A stretch of 64,000 nucleotides of DNA from Anaerostipes sp. 992a (GCF_001940245.1 NZ_MJIG01000004.1:1240001-1304000), one strand, 5' to 3'. Positions 35,505 to 44,143 are shown, counted from the stretch's first letter. Notes: generated by a model not told the origin, from the sequence alone. Made by a program: numbers and translations.

Positions 35505-35855
35505 TTATGAATTCTCCCCTTTTTGTAATAGTATCCCATCATAATCAAGAACGGATTGGATACCAGCTACTAGTGCATGGTATTCCATCAACATTTTATT
35601 CAACTCATCATATCCCTCTGGTTCTAGATGATAATACACACGTTTCCTTTTCTGCTTGATGATCTTTTCATAATCTGTGATATATCCATGTTCGATCATG
35701 CGGTATAGAATCGGATATAGGGATGAAACCCGTGTATTTATGGTGTTGTTGGAATACTTGTTGATAATTTGCGTAATCTCATATCCATAACAGTCGTGTC
35801 TGGATAGGATATGAAGTATAAGCATATCTAGCTTATAAAGGTTATGAGCTGCCAT
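35505..35855 (-). CDS. PadR-family transcriptional regulator
   Basis: A 116-aa winged-helix regulator. Typical PadR pattern: DMLILHILSRHDCYGYEITQII, then SSLYPILYRMIEHGYI and KRKRVYYHLEPEGYDEL. AAAAGGAG precedes the ATG. It is divergent from the secreted peptide and ABC exporter genes and probably regulates both directions through the AT-rich region at 35860-35960. Confidence 0.88.
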   Translation of the reverse strand: MAAHNLYKLDMLILHILSRHDCYGYEITQIINKYSNNTINTRVSSLYPILYRMIEHGYITDYEKIIKQKRKRVYYHLEPEGYDELNKMLMEYHALVAGIQSVLDYDGILLQKGENS

Positions 35856-35878
35856 ATTGATAATACTCCTTTTAAAAG

Positions 35879-35907
35879 ATTATAATGTATAATCTATTTA
35901 TAAACAA
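35879..35907 (-). promoter_or_regulatory. Promoter of the PadR operon
   Basis: TTGTTT (35902-35907), a 17-bp spacer and TATAAT (35879-35884) on the minus strand. ATTATAATGTATAATCT repeats around the -10 box are candidate PadR sites. Confidence 0.6.
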
Positions 35908-35929
35908 TATATTTTATAAAAATATATAA

Positions 35930-35958
35930 TTGACAAATATATATAAGAAGAATATAAT
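35930..35958 (+). promoter_or_regulatory. Promoter of the secreted peptide/exporter operon
   Basis: TTGACA (35930-35935), a 17-bp spacer and TATAAT (35953-35958) on the plus strand, just before the first 88-bp repeat. Confidence 0.8.
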
Positions 35959-35998
35959 TAAATTAGAAGAAAATGTAAATTTTGTAGAAAAGAAAAGG

Positions 35999-36086
35999 GA
36001 GTGATGATTTATGGAAAAATAAAAAATCCATACAAAACAAATGGCGGCAAACCAACATCTGAGAAATCAGATGAATGTAATGTATG
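35999..36086 (+). repeat. 88-bp direct repeat, copy 1
   Basis: Identical to 40417-40504. Each copy lies upstream of a secreted protein gene on the plus strand. A degenerate third copy is at about 34450-34505. Confidence 0.95.
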
Positions 36087-36087
36087 A
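36004..36087 (+). CDS. Possible 27-aa peptide in repeat copy 1
   Basis: The frame encodes MIYGKIKNPYKTNGGKPTSE plus a short tail ending CNV. The ribosome site GGGAG is close to the ATG (2-3 nt), so translation from this ATG is doubtful. The repeat could instead be a gene fragment or a leader. The same frame in the degenerate left copy keeps NPYKxNGxKxT. Confidence 0.3.
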   Translation: MIYGKIKNPYKTNGGKPTSEKSDECNV

Positions 36088-36137
36088 GAGACTTTAATGA
36101 TACTATTAATATGGCAAGAAATTAAAAGGAGATAGGC

Positions 36138-36539
36138 ATGATAATAAGTGACAAAAATATATTTAAGAGTATGTATAATAGGGTAACTGTAATGTGTGTG
36201 GTGGTTATACTTTTATTTGCTTCCAATGTTTATGCAATTAGTTTGGCAGACAGTTTTTCTGGATCTTCGTCTTATTCGTATGTAAAAAGGGTAACAGGGG
36301 GAGATGTATGGAAAAAGACAACTACAGCCAAGACTGTAGGATACAATAAAAGACATTATGTTAGAGCGTATATTGGAGGATCATCATCAAGTGCATCTGG
36401 AGCTGTTGCAGATTCTGGAAAAGTATATAGTAGTGGTGATGTAACCGCAAAGGCTTCCAACACGAAAACGATTTTTGACAATTTAAATAAACCGTATCAA
36501 TTGTATTTTAAAACTGGGTATGCCAAATATGGACATTAA
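36138..36539 (+). CDS. Secreted small protein, possible lactococcin 972-like bacteriocin
   Basis: A 133-aa precursor with a membrane/signal segment (residues 14-34, ending VYAIS) and a mature region of about 100 residues. That region has Ser/Gly/Tyr-rich beta patterns (SYSYVKRV, RHYVRAYIGGSSSS, KVYSSGDVTAKAS). Size, secretion and the following MacB-like exporter genes recall lactococcin 972 loci, but the diagnostic family motifs are weak here. AAAAGGAG precedes the ATG. Other readings are a surface protein or a peptide toxin of unknown type. Confidence 0.6.
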   Translation: MIISDKNIFKSMYNRVTVMCVVVILLFASNVYAISLADSFSGSSSYSYVKRVTGGDVWKKTTTAKTVGYNKRHYVRAYIGGSSSSASGAVADSGKVYSSGDVTAKASNTKTIFDNLNKPYQLYFKTGYAKYGH

Positions 36540-36540
36540 A

Positions 36541-37554
36541 ATGAAAGTCTTAAAAAGAAAAAAAGCGACAGTGGAACTATTTGTATTGTTTTTGTTATTT
36601 CCAATCCTTCTGATTCTCATGTTAAATCACATTACCATCAGTGAGACATTAGCCAGCATGGATTCAGGAGCATTTGGAAAGGCATATACATATCTGTCAC
36701 TGTCATCTGGAGATAAAAAATTTCAGAAAGCGATCAACGAAGCAAAAAACCTAAAAAGCTCAGTTGCGGTCACAGCAGATAGGAAGAAAGATGGATATAC
36801 AGTAAGGGCCATATATTTTAATAAGAAATATGTGAACCTTCCTATGAAAGAGGGACGATTTTTTCGAAAAGAGGATTTTAAAGAAGATCGTTATGTAGCT
36901 GTTTTAGGAAAAAGGCTGGAATTCATCACATATACAAAAGATGGAAAACGATATCTTGATCTGGAGGGAAAAGAGTTTGAAGTGCTTGGTATTCTCGGGT
37001 ATGAAGAGGATACTTTACTGGATGATTATATCTTTGTTAATGGATGTATTTCAGATGAGATTATGGAGACATCCATATGTGTACTGGATTATTTGAAAAA
37101 GACAGATTATGAAGCTGTAAGGGACAAGATGGTTTCCGGACTGGAAGGCAGGGGAGTCCATACAGAAGAACTGACTGGAGGAGAGAATTTTTTTGAATCT
37201 GTAGTTCCCAGTTTTATGTATGGGAGAAAGTTTATCATGATGTTCCTTGCCCTGATCCTGTGTGCTGTATTATTATCTTCCGATTGGCTTCAGAGTCAGA
37301 AGGAAGAGATTTATGTACGGAGGCTGCTGGGAGCCGATGACAGGTCGATCATCCTGCTGTTTTTGAAAAGATTTGGGATTCTGTTTCTGCTGACATTTAC
37401 TGGTGCCATTCTTTATTGTGGCGTTTTCTATCCGAGTTATTGGAACTACCTTATGGCAGGCTATCTAGCTGCAACCATCGTACTACTTCCGTTTCTATTA
37501 TTTTCTATGATCGGGCTTCTTAAGACACCATTGGAGGAGGCATTAAAAGGATGA
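36541..37554 (+). CDS. MacB/FtsX-like ABC transporter permease 1
   Basis: A roughly 337-aa protein with one N-terminal helix (about residues 12-30), an extracytoplasmic domain of about 200 residues and three C-terminal helices (FSMIGLLK end). This is the half-size MacB-like permease topology. The ATG at 36541 directly follows the upstream stop, so translation is probably coupled; no strong ribosome site is seen. It belongs with permease 2 and the ATPase in one exporter, perhaps for the peptide at 36138 or for self-protection. Confidence 0.75.
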   Translation: MKVLKRKKATVELFVLFLLFPILLILMLNHITISETLASMDSGAFGKAYTYLSLSSGDKKFQKAINEAKNLKSSVAVTADRKKDGYTVRAIYFNKKYVNLPMKEGRFFRKEDFKEDRYVAVLGKRLEFITYTKDGKRYLDLEGKEFEVLGILGYEEDTLLDDYIFVNGCISDEIMETSICVLDYLKKTDYEAVRDKMVSGLEGRGVHTEELTGGENFFESVVPSFMYGRKFIMMFLALILCAVLLSSDWLQSQKEEIYVRRLLGADDRSIILLFLKRFGILFLLTFTGAILYCGVFYPSYWNYLMAGYLAATIVLLPFLLFSMIGLLKTPLEEALKG

Positions 37555-38840
37555 AGTATCTATTTATGATCAAAAATGTAACAAATCTGATTCGGAGGCA
37601 TCCTATCCTGGTATGTATCATGATTGTGCAGGTGGCCATTGTTCTATCTCTGGCTGGGCTTATGACAGAGGATGGGAAGAGACTGGAGACCAATGCAGAA
37701 GCCTATGCAGAAACTTATGGAAATAAATATTATTATACGGTAAACGAAGGGACTACAGATCTATTCTACTATACATATCTGGAAAAAGAGAATGAGGAAG
37801 GGTTTCATACTTTAAATAGGATGAAGCAGGCTTTCTATGAGGAGTCGTCTTTTCGATATATCAGTATCGCACATCAACCGGTGGATTTGTGGGGAAAAGA
37901 GATGAATCATAAATTTCTCTATGGATATGAGTCTGGAGAATATGAAAGCAGTATTTCAGAGGAGGAAGATACTACAAGATATTTTATAAAGTCCCTTCAG
38001 GTTTCAGAGGATTTTTTTGATGAATTTGACATCAAAGTGGAAAAAGGCAACGGATTCAAAGAGTCTGATTATGTTTATAAGAGAGGGAAACCCATACCGG
38101 TCATACTGGGATCAGATTATGAAGGCTCTCTTCAGATTGGTGATACATTAGAGGGAGAGTATCTTTTTGAAAAAACAGAATTTAAAGTAGTGGGGATGCT
38201 CTCAAAACAATCCTTTTACTATGATACTTTATCAGAGTCTTTGGAATCCACAGCACGATATATGATCATACCTGTCCAGGAATCAGAGCAGGCCACGGAG
38301 CATGCAAAGATTATGAATCTTCAGCAGATAGCCGGTGTGATCATTTCAGAGCAGGGATATCTGAAAGTGAAAGAACAAGTTGATAAGCTTATCGAAGAAG
38401 AGAAAGCAGAGGATTTCGGAGTGTATATCAAAGAGCCAGAAGATGGAGCAGCATCTATTCTGGATGATTATTCATCCATGACAAAAGAAGTGGAAAAGCA
38501 ATTCATGGTCATACTTGGCATTACTCTTCTGTTCGTCTGTCTTTCAACCATATACACATTATATGGATTTATGAAAGAGGAAAGAGAACGGTATGGGATA
38601 GAAATGTTGTGTGGTGCTTCTGTCTGGGATATCGTAAGCGATATCATGTTGTTGGATATCATCATTATGACGGCGGGAGTAATGGTCTCATTGGCAGTCA
38701 TGGGTATCTGCCAATGCAGCATGAAAAATGTTATCTGGGTCATACTGATTGCCATTGGTATTATATTGGCTGAGACTATTTATATGATGTATCAATTACT
38801 GCATTTTGAGGTAAAAGACCTAATAGGAGGAGCAGAATAA
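37551..38840 (+). CDS. MacB/FtsX-like ABC transporter permease 2
   Basis: A 429-aa permease with an N-terminal helix (about residues 18-38), a large extracytoplasmic domain (DSDYEGSLQIGDTLEGEYLF type) and three C-terminal helices (about 320-420). Its ATG overlaps the stop of permease 1 (ATGA), and its own stop overlaps the ATPase start (TAATG), so the three are translationally coupled. It probably pairs with permease 1 as a heterodimer. Confidence 0.8.
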   Translation: MKYLFMIKNVTNLIRRHPILVCIMIVQVAIVLSLAGLMTEDGKRLETNAEAYAETYGNKYYYTVNEGTTDLFYYTYLEKENEEGFHTLNRMKQAFYEESSFRYISIAHQPVDLWGKEMNHKFLYGYESGEYESSISEEEDTTRYFIKSLQVSEDFFDEFDIKVEKGNGFKESDYVYKRGKPIPVILGSDYEGSLQIGDTLEGEYLFEKTEFKVVGMLSKQSFYYDTLSESLESTARYMIIPVQESEQATEHAKIMNLQQIAGVIISEQGYLKVKEQVDKLIEEEKAEDFGVYIKEPEDGAASILDDYSSMTKEVEKQFMVILGITLLFVCLSTIYTLYGFMKEERERYGIEMLCGASVWDIVSDIMLLDIIIMTAGVMVSLAVMGICQCSMKNVIWVILIAIGIILAETIYMMYQLLHFEVKDLIGGAE

Positions 38841-39511
38841 TGGCATTTTTGGAGCTGAAAAACATTAGTAAACGATATGGAAAAACGGAAGAAACGAAGG
38901 TCCATGCACTAAAAAGCGTAAATCTGAAGATAGAAGAGGGAAGCTATCTTGCCATCATGGGCAAGAGCGGATCGGGCAAATCCACATTGCTCAATGTTCT
39001 TGGAGGGCTTACAAGACCAACGGATGGAGTTTATATTTTTAATGGAGAGAATGTTTCTAATCTGAGCAGAAGTCAGGGGGCTGTCTTTCGAAATCAAAAT
39101 ATAGGATTTGTAGTACAGAATTTTGCGCTGATCCACAGCATGACGGTAAAAGAGAATGTCCGTCTGCCATTGATCTATGGATCCTATAGGAGAAAAGAGA
39201 TTGATAGACGCGTAAAAAAGATTCTGGAAAAGATGGAATTAGCAGATAAGATTCATGCATATCCATCGGAATTATCCGGAGGACAGTGCCAGCGGGTCGC
39301 GATTGCCAGGGCAATGATTGCGGAACCAAAGCTTATATTGGCAGATGAACCCACAGGGGCTTTGGATCAGGAAACTGGAAAAAGGATCATGGATCTATTT
39401 TCCGAACTGAATGCACAGGGAACTACCGTGATTATCGTAACCCATGATAAAGATGTGGCGACAAGATGCGGGCGGAGACTCTATATGGAAGATGGGAGTG
39501 TATTTGAATAA
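38840..39511 (+). CDS. ABC transporter ATPase, MacB/LolD type
   Basis: A 223-residue ATPase with Walker A GKSGSGKST, signature LSGGQCQRVAIARAM, Walker B LILADEPTGALD and switch His THDKDV. The high similarity to MacB/LolD ATPases and its two coupled permeases place it in the MacB-like exporter group, often tied to peptide antibiotics. It ends the plus-strand exporter operon. Confidence 0.93.
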   Translation: MAFLELKNISKRYGKTEETKVHALKSVNLKIEEGSYLAIMGKSGSGKSTLLNVLGGLTRPTDGVYIFNGENVSNLSRSQGAVFRNQNIGFVVQNFALIHSMTVKENVRLPLIYGSYRRKEIDRRVKKILEKMELADKIHAYPSELSGGQCQRVAIARAMIAEPKLILADEPTGALDQETGKRIMDLFSELNAQGTTVIIVTHDKDVATRCGRRLYMEDGSVFE

Positions 39512-39525
39512 ATATATCTATAACT

Positions 39526-39890
39526 ATGAATGAGAAAATTCCAAATCTTGCACAAAATAAAAAAACCCTCTGAACCATTTAATGGCCATTATCGTTTCCG
39601 GTTTTCTCCGTGGATATAGAGGGAAAACCATTGATTTTGCTCAAGTAAGTCATCTACACAGAACGACAATCGCCCATTTGCTGCATTGTGGATGATACGA
39701 TTGCTTCCCATGTCAGGCCCTTGTCACAGGCTGTGCATCCAATCGAAGTCGCGTATTTCCATCAATCTCATTTAAAAGGCTGTCAGCCTTGTGACCGTTG
39801 GCGGTGGTGAATTCTACGTGTATCGTTATGAAGGGAAACTCAACGGCATTTCAAATGCGGCGGTAATCTTCAGTTATCCGAAGGGGTTAT
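39526..39890 (+). pseudogene. Degenerate transposase relic
   Basis: Fragments of one transposase lie in different plus-strand frames: MNEKIPNLAQNKK at 39526, then FLRGYRGKTIDFAQVSHLHR with TTIAHLLHCG about 39610-39700, then QAVHPIEVAYFHQSHLKG about 39730-39780, then GGEFYVYRYEGKLNGISNA and FSYPKG about 39800-39885. Stops and frameshifts separate them, and most of the gene is deleted. The fragments read like the N-terminal and middle parts of an IS transposase of Firmicutes; the IS family is not certain. Confidence 0.7.
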
Positions 39891-39895
39891 TTGTG

Positions 39896-40387
39896 ATGAC
39901 AATCATGGTTGGTATAATGCTTATACTGTGTTCTTGTGGAACGAGTGAGTCAGTTGCTAAATTAAAAGATATTCCGATTCAGTCAGAATGTATTCTATTT
40001 GATTACTAAGAACTGAAGGAGACTTCTAAGTTGATTCTAAAAGCAAAAATTATGGATGATCTTTCGAAAGAGAATAGTGTAATAGAAATGGATGCCCAAG
40101 ACACTGATTCTATATCAAGTGCTTATAGTTTGAGAAATATAGAACTTTTGGAGATCTATGGAGGGGATAATGCTGATCAATTTCAGCCAGGTGATAAACT
40201 GACAATTATAAATAATGCAGCAATTCATGATAATAATTATATCCATATAGAGGGATATGAAAAGCTAGAAAAAGCAAAATTGAGAAAACAGGAGATTAAA
40301 GTTGATTCAAGTGATATTTCTATCAATTATATTCAAGAGTTATCCAATACAGTCCTTGTTGAGATTCTGAATTCTGATTTATTGTAG
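39896..40387 (+). pseudogene. Lipoprotein gene with in-frame stop
   Basis: A lipoprotein signal (MTIMVGIMLILCSCGTSES, lipobox LCSC) starts at 39896 and the frame meets TAA at 40007-40009. The same frame continues (ELKETSKLILKAKIMDDLSK) to the stop at 40385-40387 with a coherent acidic domain of about 120 residues. A TTG at 40031 after AAGGAGA could restart translation of the second part without the signal. The start is fused to the end of the transposase relic in the same frame, so the region is rearranged. Confidence 0.6.
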
Positions 40388-40416
40388 TTCGGGTAACTGG
40401 AGTTAATGAAATGGAG

Positions 40417-40504
40417 GAGTGATGATTTATGGAAAAATAAAAAATCCATACAAAACAAATGGCGGCAAACCAACATCTGAGAAATCAGATGAATGTAATG
40501 TATG
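40417..40504 (+). repeat. 88-bp direct repeat, copy 2
   Basis: Identical to 35999-36086 over 88 bp; the sequences diverge at once on both sides. It lies 77 bp before the secreted protein gene at 40581. Confidence 0.95.
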
Positions 40505-40520
40505 GACGCTCCAATTATAG
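40422..40520 (+). CDS. Possible 32-aa peptide in repeat copy 2
   Basis: The same reading frame as in copy 1 continues past the repeat (WTLQL then stop). GGAGGAG lies only 2-3 nt before the ATG. A second ATG nearby gives just three codons, so coding status is doubtful. Confidence 0.3.
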   Translation: MIYGKIKNPYKTNGGKPTSEKSDECNVWTLQL

Positions 40521-40580
40521 CACTAAGAAAAAGAAAAGTATATTACCAAATACTTAGAGTTATTATAAAGGAGAAAATAT

Positions 40581-41393
40581 ATGAAAAGATTTTTAGGAAT
40601 AATATTAAGCGTTATCATTTTATCAGGAAGTATTGCTACAGAGGCATTTGCTGAAGAACCCTCCTATGAAATCCAATCTATTAATGAACTAGAAGAAATT
40701 TTAGATGAGGCATATCAAGATGAGAAAATGAGTCCATCTGAAAAAAATAATATTATTGAAAGAACGGAGCCTAAAGTTATAGAAGAACTTTGTTGTAAAA
40801 AAATTGATGAAGCAATTGAAATAGCAGAAGATATAGATATTGAATCTATTATGAATGAAAACAAAAGCGAAATACAATATGGACGAAAAAAATTAGATAT
40901 TGATGATAATTATGAAGCTTATATTGAATTTGAAGATGGAGAAGACAAAACAATAGTTGGGACAATAATGGATAAATTAATTTCTCCAGCATATGCAGCA
41001 ACAAATGGTGAAAAAATGTGGAAGTCCTATGGAAATAGATACTTTACAGCAAAAATTACCGTATCAGTTGGTGTAGGAATTGGTACATGTTGTCTAGAAA
41101 ACCACTATAAGCTTAATTCAAAAGGAATTGACGAAAACTTTGGAGATGCATATGTTAAATGGTCTGCTAGTACAGGTATTACAGGTTCTCTTTCTCCTAT
41201 AGGAGTATATATCACAGATTCAACAGCCAGAACAGTTGGAAAATCAGATGTAAATATGTATGCCAGATTTCAGCTTGATAACTCTGGTGCTGGTACACAA
41301 AGTCAAACTACCATCAAACTGTCAACAACAGTTAAATACCTTGATAAAGACTCAACAAATAAAAAAATCAAAGTACAACATTCTTGGAAATAA
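40581..41393 (+). CDS. Secreted protein with acidic propeptide-like region
   Basis: A 270-aa exported protein. Residues 1-24 form a signal peptide (MKRFLGIILSVIILSGSIA, cleavage near AFA). An acidic helical region follows to about residue 130. A second cleavage-like site (SPAYAAT, about residues 134-140) precedes a beta-rich domain (KITVSVGVGIGTCCLENHY, then YARFQLDNSG and TIKLSTTVKYL). The layout suggests a precursor whose C-terminal part is released, as in some secreted toxins or bacteriocins. The family is not recognised. AAAGGAG precedes the ATG. Confidence 0.6.
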   Translation: MKRFLGIILSVIILSGSIATEAFAEEPSYEIQSINELEEILDEAYQDEKMSPSEKNNIIERTEPKVIEELCCKKIDEAIEIAEDIDIESIMNENKSEIQYGRKKLDIDDNYEAYIEFEDGEDKTIVGTIMDKLISPAYAATNGEKMWKSYGNRYFTAKITVSVGVGIGTCCLENHYKLNSKGIDENFGDAYVKWSASTGITGSLSPIGVYITDSTARTVGKSDVNMYARFQLDNSGAGTQSQTTIKLSTTVKYLDKDSTNKKIKVQHSWK

Positions 41394-41403
41394 AGTTACT
41401 TGA

Positions 41404-41469
41404 GAAAGGAGGATTCCATGACAGAAGCACTCGTATTATCAACTATGGCAACTCTTGTATGTCTTTTAC
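41404..41469 (+). repeat. 66-bp direct repeat, right copy
   Basis: Identical to 34374-34439; here the gene start leads into the intact small membrane peptide. Confidence 0.95.
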
Positions 41470-41552
41470 TATCCATTTTGATGCTAGGTATCGTTGCCGG
41501 AATTATTATTTTTATTCTAAAAAAGATGGATCGTAAAAAGAACGATAAATAA
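41418..41552 (+). CDS. 44-aa single-helix membrane peptide
   Basis: The peptide has a long hydrophobic core (about residues 4-34) and a basic end (LKKMDRKKNDK). AAAGGAGG precedes the ATG. The size and topology resemble holin-like or type I toxin peptides, but it could also be a small subunit working with the membrane protein gene that it adjoins in the left copy. A truncated duplicate lies at 34388. Confidence 0.6.
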   Translation: MTEALVLSTMATLVCLLLSILMLGIVAGIIIFILKKMDRKKNDK

Positions 41553-41690
41553 TTATATTAAGAATCCTTTTCTATAGATGGTAGAATTTTTTGCATTTTT
41601 CTGATATGCTTTATTCAGCGAAAGAGCGCGATAAGAATTTATCGGACTGCTGAAAAATTCTTTTAACTTTAAGAGAAAAGGAGAACAACC

Positions 41691-42254
41691 ATGACTTTAG
41701 ACGAGATCCGTGTGCAAATTGATGCCATCGATACACAAATAAAACCATTATTTATCCAGAGAATGGCCTGTGGAAAAGGGGTAGCCGAAGCAAAGGCGAT
41801 GACCGGAGGGGATGTTTTCGTTTTAGAACGTGAGCTATCCATCATTAAGAACCGGGCATCTGATGTGGATCCTGCCATTTATGATGAATATATTGCTTTT
41901 TTAAAACACTTAATGAGTCTCTGCAGAAGATATGAATATGGATTTTTAACTGATATGCAGGAAATGGTTCTCACTGACAACTTACATACTGCCGGACTAG
42001 ATAGAACTACTCCACACACACAGGTAGCAATCACCTTTACCTGTGACATTGCTTCCAGTGACCTGAACATGCATATGAATATGATAAAATTAAACAAAGT
42101 AACCATTCAATCCATGAGTCTGGAAACAAAAGGGGAAAAGCAGGTAATTACTATGACACTGCTGGGCAATGTTAATGAAGCTAATATGAAACAGTTGTTA
42201 TGCCAGATTGGAAAAGAAGCTTCTGATTTTGCAATTACTGCTTTATTATCATAA
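41691..42254 (+). CDS. Chorismate mutase-domain protein
   Basis: A 187-residue protein. Residues 1-90 fit a type II (AroQ) chorismate mutase helix bundle (LDEIRVQIDAIDTQIKPLFIQRM, then KAMTGG and RELSIIKN). The rest (about 100-187) is an unassigned alpha/beta region that could be an ACT-like regulatory domain. No prephenate dehydratase motifs are present. It may convert chorismate to prephenate. AAAAGGAG precedes the ATG. A TTCAGC...GCTGAA hairpin lies in its leader. Confidence 0.75.
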   Translation: MTLDEIRVQIDAIDTQIKPLFIQRMACGKGVAEAKAMTGGDVFVLERELSIIKNRASDVDPAIYDEYIAFLKHLMSLCRRYEYGFLTDMQEMVLTDNLHTAGLDRTTPHTQVAITFTCDIASSDLNMHMNMIKLNKVTIQSMSLETKGEKQVITMTLLGNVNEANMKQLLCQIGKEASDFAITALLS

Positions 42255-42290
42255 AACGCTCCTCTCTTTAACCAGAGGACACACATATAC

Positions 42291-42324
42291 AAAAAAAGGG
42301 CCGCCATATCTGGCAGCCTTTTTT
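42291..42324. terminator. Bidirectional terminator
   Basis: AAAAAAAGGGCCGCCA and TGGCAGCCTTTTTT pair with one mismatch between the convergent chorismate mutase and citrate synthase genes. Confidence 0.85.
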
Positions 42325-42335
42325 CGTATATGATC

Positions 42336-43664
42336 TTATTTTTCTTTCATAACGCTCATATATGCTGGACGAATGATCTTATTCATTCCAATCTGTTCCT
42401 CAATACGATGTGCACTCCAGCCCCCAATTCTTGCCATGGCAAAAATCGGTGTATATAATTCTTTCGGGATTCCCAGCATCTCATATACAAATCCACTGTA
42501 GAAATCCACATTAGGGCTTACACCCTTATAAATCTTTCTCTTATCTCCAATTAATTTTGGTGCAATTTCTTCAATGCTGTTATAGAGGAACATGTCATCC
42601 TCTTTGTGCTTTTCTGCTGCAAGCTTTTCTACAAATCCTTTGAAAATCACTTCTCGCGGATCGGACAGAGAATATACGGCATGGCCCATTCCATAGATCA
42701 GACCCTTATGATCAAAAGCTTCCCCTGCCAGTATCTTAGCCAGATAGTTTTCAATCTCTTCTTTATCTTTTATATCATGAACATTTTCACGAATGTTATC
42801 CATCATCTCCATAACCTTTAAGTTAGCACCACCATGTTTTGGTCCTTTTAAAGAAGACATCGCTGCTGCCATAGCCGCATAGGTATCAGAACCAGATGAA
42901 GTTACCACTCTGGTAGTAAACGTAGAATTATTTCCTCCCCCATGCTCCATATGAAGCATAAGTGCAATATCCAAAACCTTTGCTTCTAACTCTGTATACT
43001 GCTGATCGGCGCGCATCATCATCAGAATGTTCTCAGCTGTTGATAAATTAGGATCCGGACGATGAATGAACATACTCTTCATATTTTCATAATGGTCATA
43101 TGCCAGATATCCATATACCGCTAGCATAGGGAAAATACTGATTAGCTGAATACACTGACGAAGACTGTTTTCTACAGTTGTCACATTGGCCTCCGGATCA
43201 TAAGATGCCAGTGTCAGAATACTTTTCGTCATAGAATTCATAATATCCTTCGTCGGTGCTTTCATAATGACATCTCTGGTAAAGTTGGTAGGAAGGTTTC
43301 TGCTGACTGCCAAAATCTCACAAAAACGCTTTAACTCTTCCTCATTTGGCTTTTCCCCAAATAAAAGAAGATAAGCGGTCCGTTCAAATCCAAATCCTTT
43401 GACCTTGGCCTCTTCTACCAATTCCTCGATGGGATATCCGCGATACCAGAGTCTTCCTTCACATGGTACCTTTTTCCCATTGACATTCTTAAATGCGATC
43501 ATCTTAGAGATATTCGTCAGGCCGGTAAGAACTCCTTTCCCGTCCTGATCTCTCAGTCCTCGATTCACTCCATATTCTTCAAATAATTTGTCTGAAATGA
43601 CATCATTCTTTCTACATATTGCTTCCTGCTCCTTGGCATAAGCTAAGATTTCCTGGTATTTCAT
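42336..43664 (-). CDS. gltA: Citrate synthase
   Basis: A 442-aa citrate synthase that condenses oxaloacetate with acetyl-CoA. Catalytic motifs: MEHGGGNNSTF, GPKHGGAN, the active His in YGMGHAVYS and Asp in DFYSGFVY. It has the extra N-terminal region common in clostridial forms. The ATG overlaps the stop of the MarR-like gene by 4 bp (ATGA), so the two are coupled. Confidence 0.93.
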   Translation of the reverse strand: MKYQEILAYAKEQEAICRKNDVISDKLFEEYGVNRGLRDQDGKGVLTGLTNISKMIAFKNVNGKKVPCEGRLWYRGYPIEELVEEAKVKGFGFERTAYLLLFGEKPNEEELKRFCEILAVSRNLPTNFTRDVIMKAPTKDIMNSMTKSILTLASYDPEANVTTVENSLRQCIQLISIFPMLAVYGYLAYDHYENMKSMFIHRPDPNLSTAENILMMMRADQQYTELEAKVLDIALMLHMEHGGGNNSTFTTRVVTSSGSDTYAAMAAAMSSLKGPKHGGANLKVMEMMDNIRENVHDIKDKEEIENYLAKILAGEAFDHKGLIYGMGHAVYSLSDPREVIFKGFVEKLAAEKHKEDDMFLYNSIEEIAPKLIGDKRKIYKGVSPNVDFYSGFVYEMLGIPKELYTPIFAMARIGGWSAHRIEEQIGMNKIIRPAYMSVMKEK

Positions 43665-44143
43665 TCTGCCATCTCCCCTTTTTGTCCGTCCTCCAGCTTC
43701 TTCATCTCATCGTTCATGATATAATCAAATTCTCCAACCAGGCTTACCATGGTCATAAACCGTTCTTTTCCAAATCGCTTGATCACCTGTCCATAGAAAT
43801 CTTTTAAAGTATGCTGCTGCTCCCCAATGGTATCATTGCCATTCTTGGTAATCTGTATGTAAGTTCCTTCACTTCCATCACCATCGTGGGTCCAGCTGAT
43901 CAATCCACGCTCTTGAAGATTCTTTACGATCTTGGTTACTTCCTTCATCGGAATCTGTAGCTGCTCAGCAATTTCATTCAAATATAACTTTTCTGCGCCT
44001 TCTGTATGGTCCATCAGCTTTGCAATGATCCACATTGCAGCATAATCTATCACAGAAACCTGTGAAAATAATTTTTCTAATGTCTCTTTTGTTTTTATTC
44101 CAGCAGGAACAAAACGTCTTGCCATTTCCATTTTCTTTTCCAT
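43661..44143 (-). CDS. MarR-like winged-helix regulator coupled to gltA
   Basis: A 160-aa protein with a winged helix (LNEIAEQLQIPMKEVTKIVKN, then LQERGLISWTHDG) and helical ends, as in the MarR family. It precedes citrate synthase with a 4-bp overlap and likely senses a signal controlling this enzyme. The promoter has a GTTTAATTTTAAAC palindrome near the transcription start. No ligand can be inferred. Confidence 0.8.
   Translation of the reverse strand: MEKKMEMARRFVPAGIKTKETLEKLFSQVSVIDYAAMWIIAKLMDHTEGAEKLYLNEIAEQLQIPMKEVTKIVKNLQERGLISWTHDGDGSEGTYIQITKNGNDTIGEQQHTLKDFYGQVIKRFGKERFMTMVSLVGEFDYIMNDEMKKLEDGQKGEMAE

Larger units (their letters stand above)
34440..41403. other. Inserted accessory cassette between 66-bp direct repeats
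   Basis: The segment carries secreted beta-rich proteins, a PadR/HAAS regulator pair, an ABC exporter, a transposase relic and a broken lipoprotein gene. Its flanks are direct repeats of one gene's start, so it looks like an insertion with target duplication or a tandem recombination product. It contains no intact recombinase. A degenerate copy of the internal 88-bp repeat begins near its left end (about 34450-34505). Confidence 0.6.
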
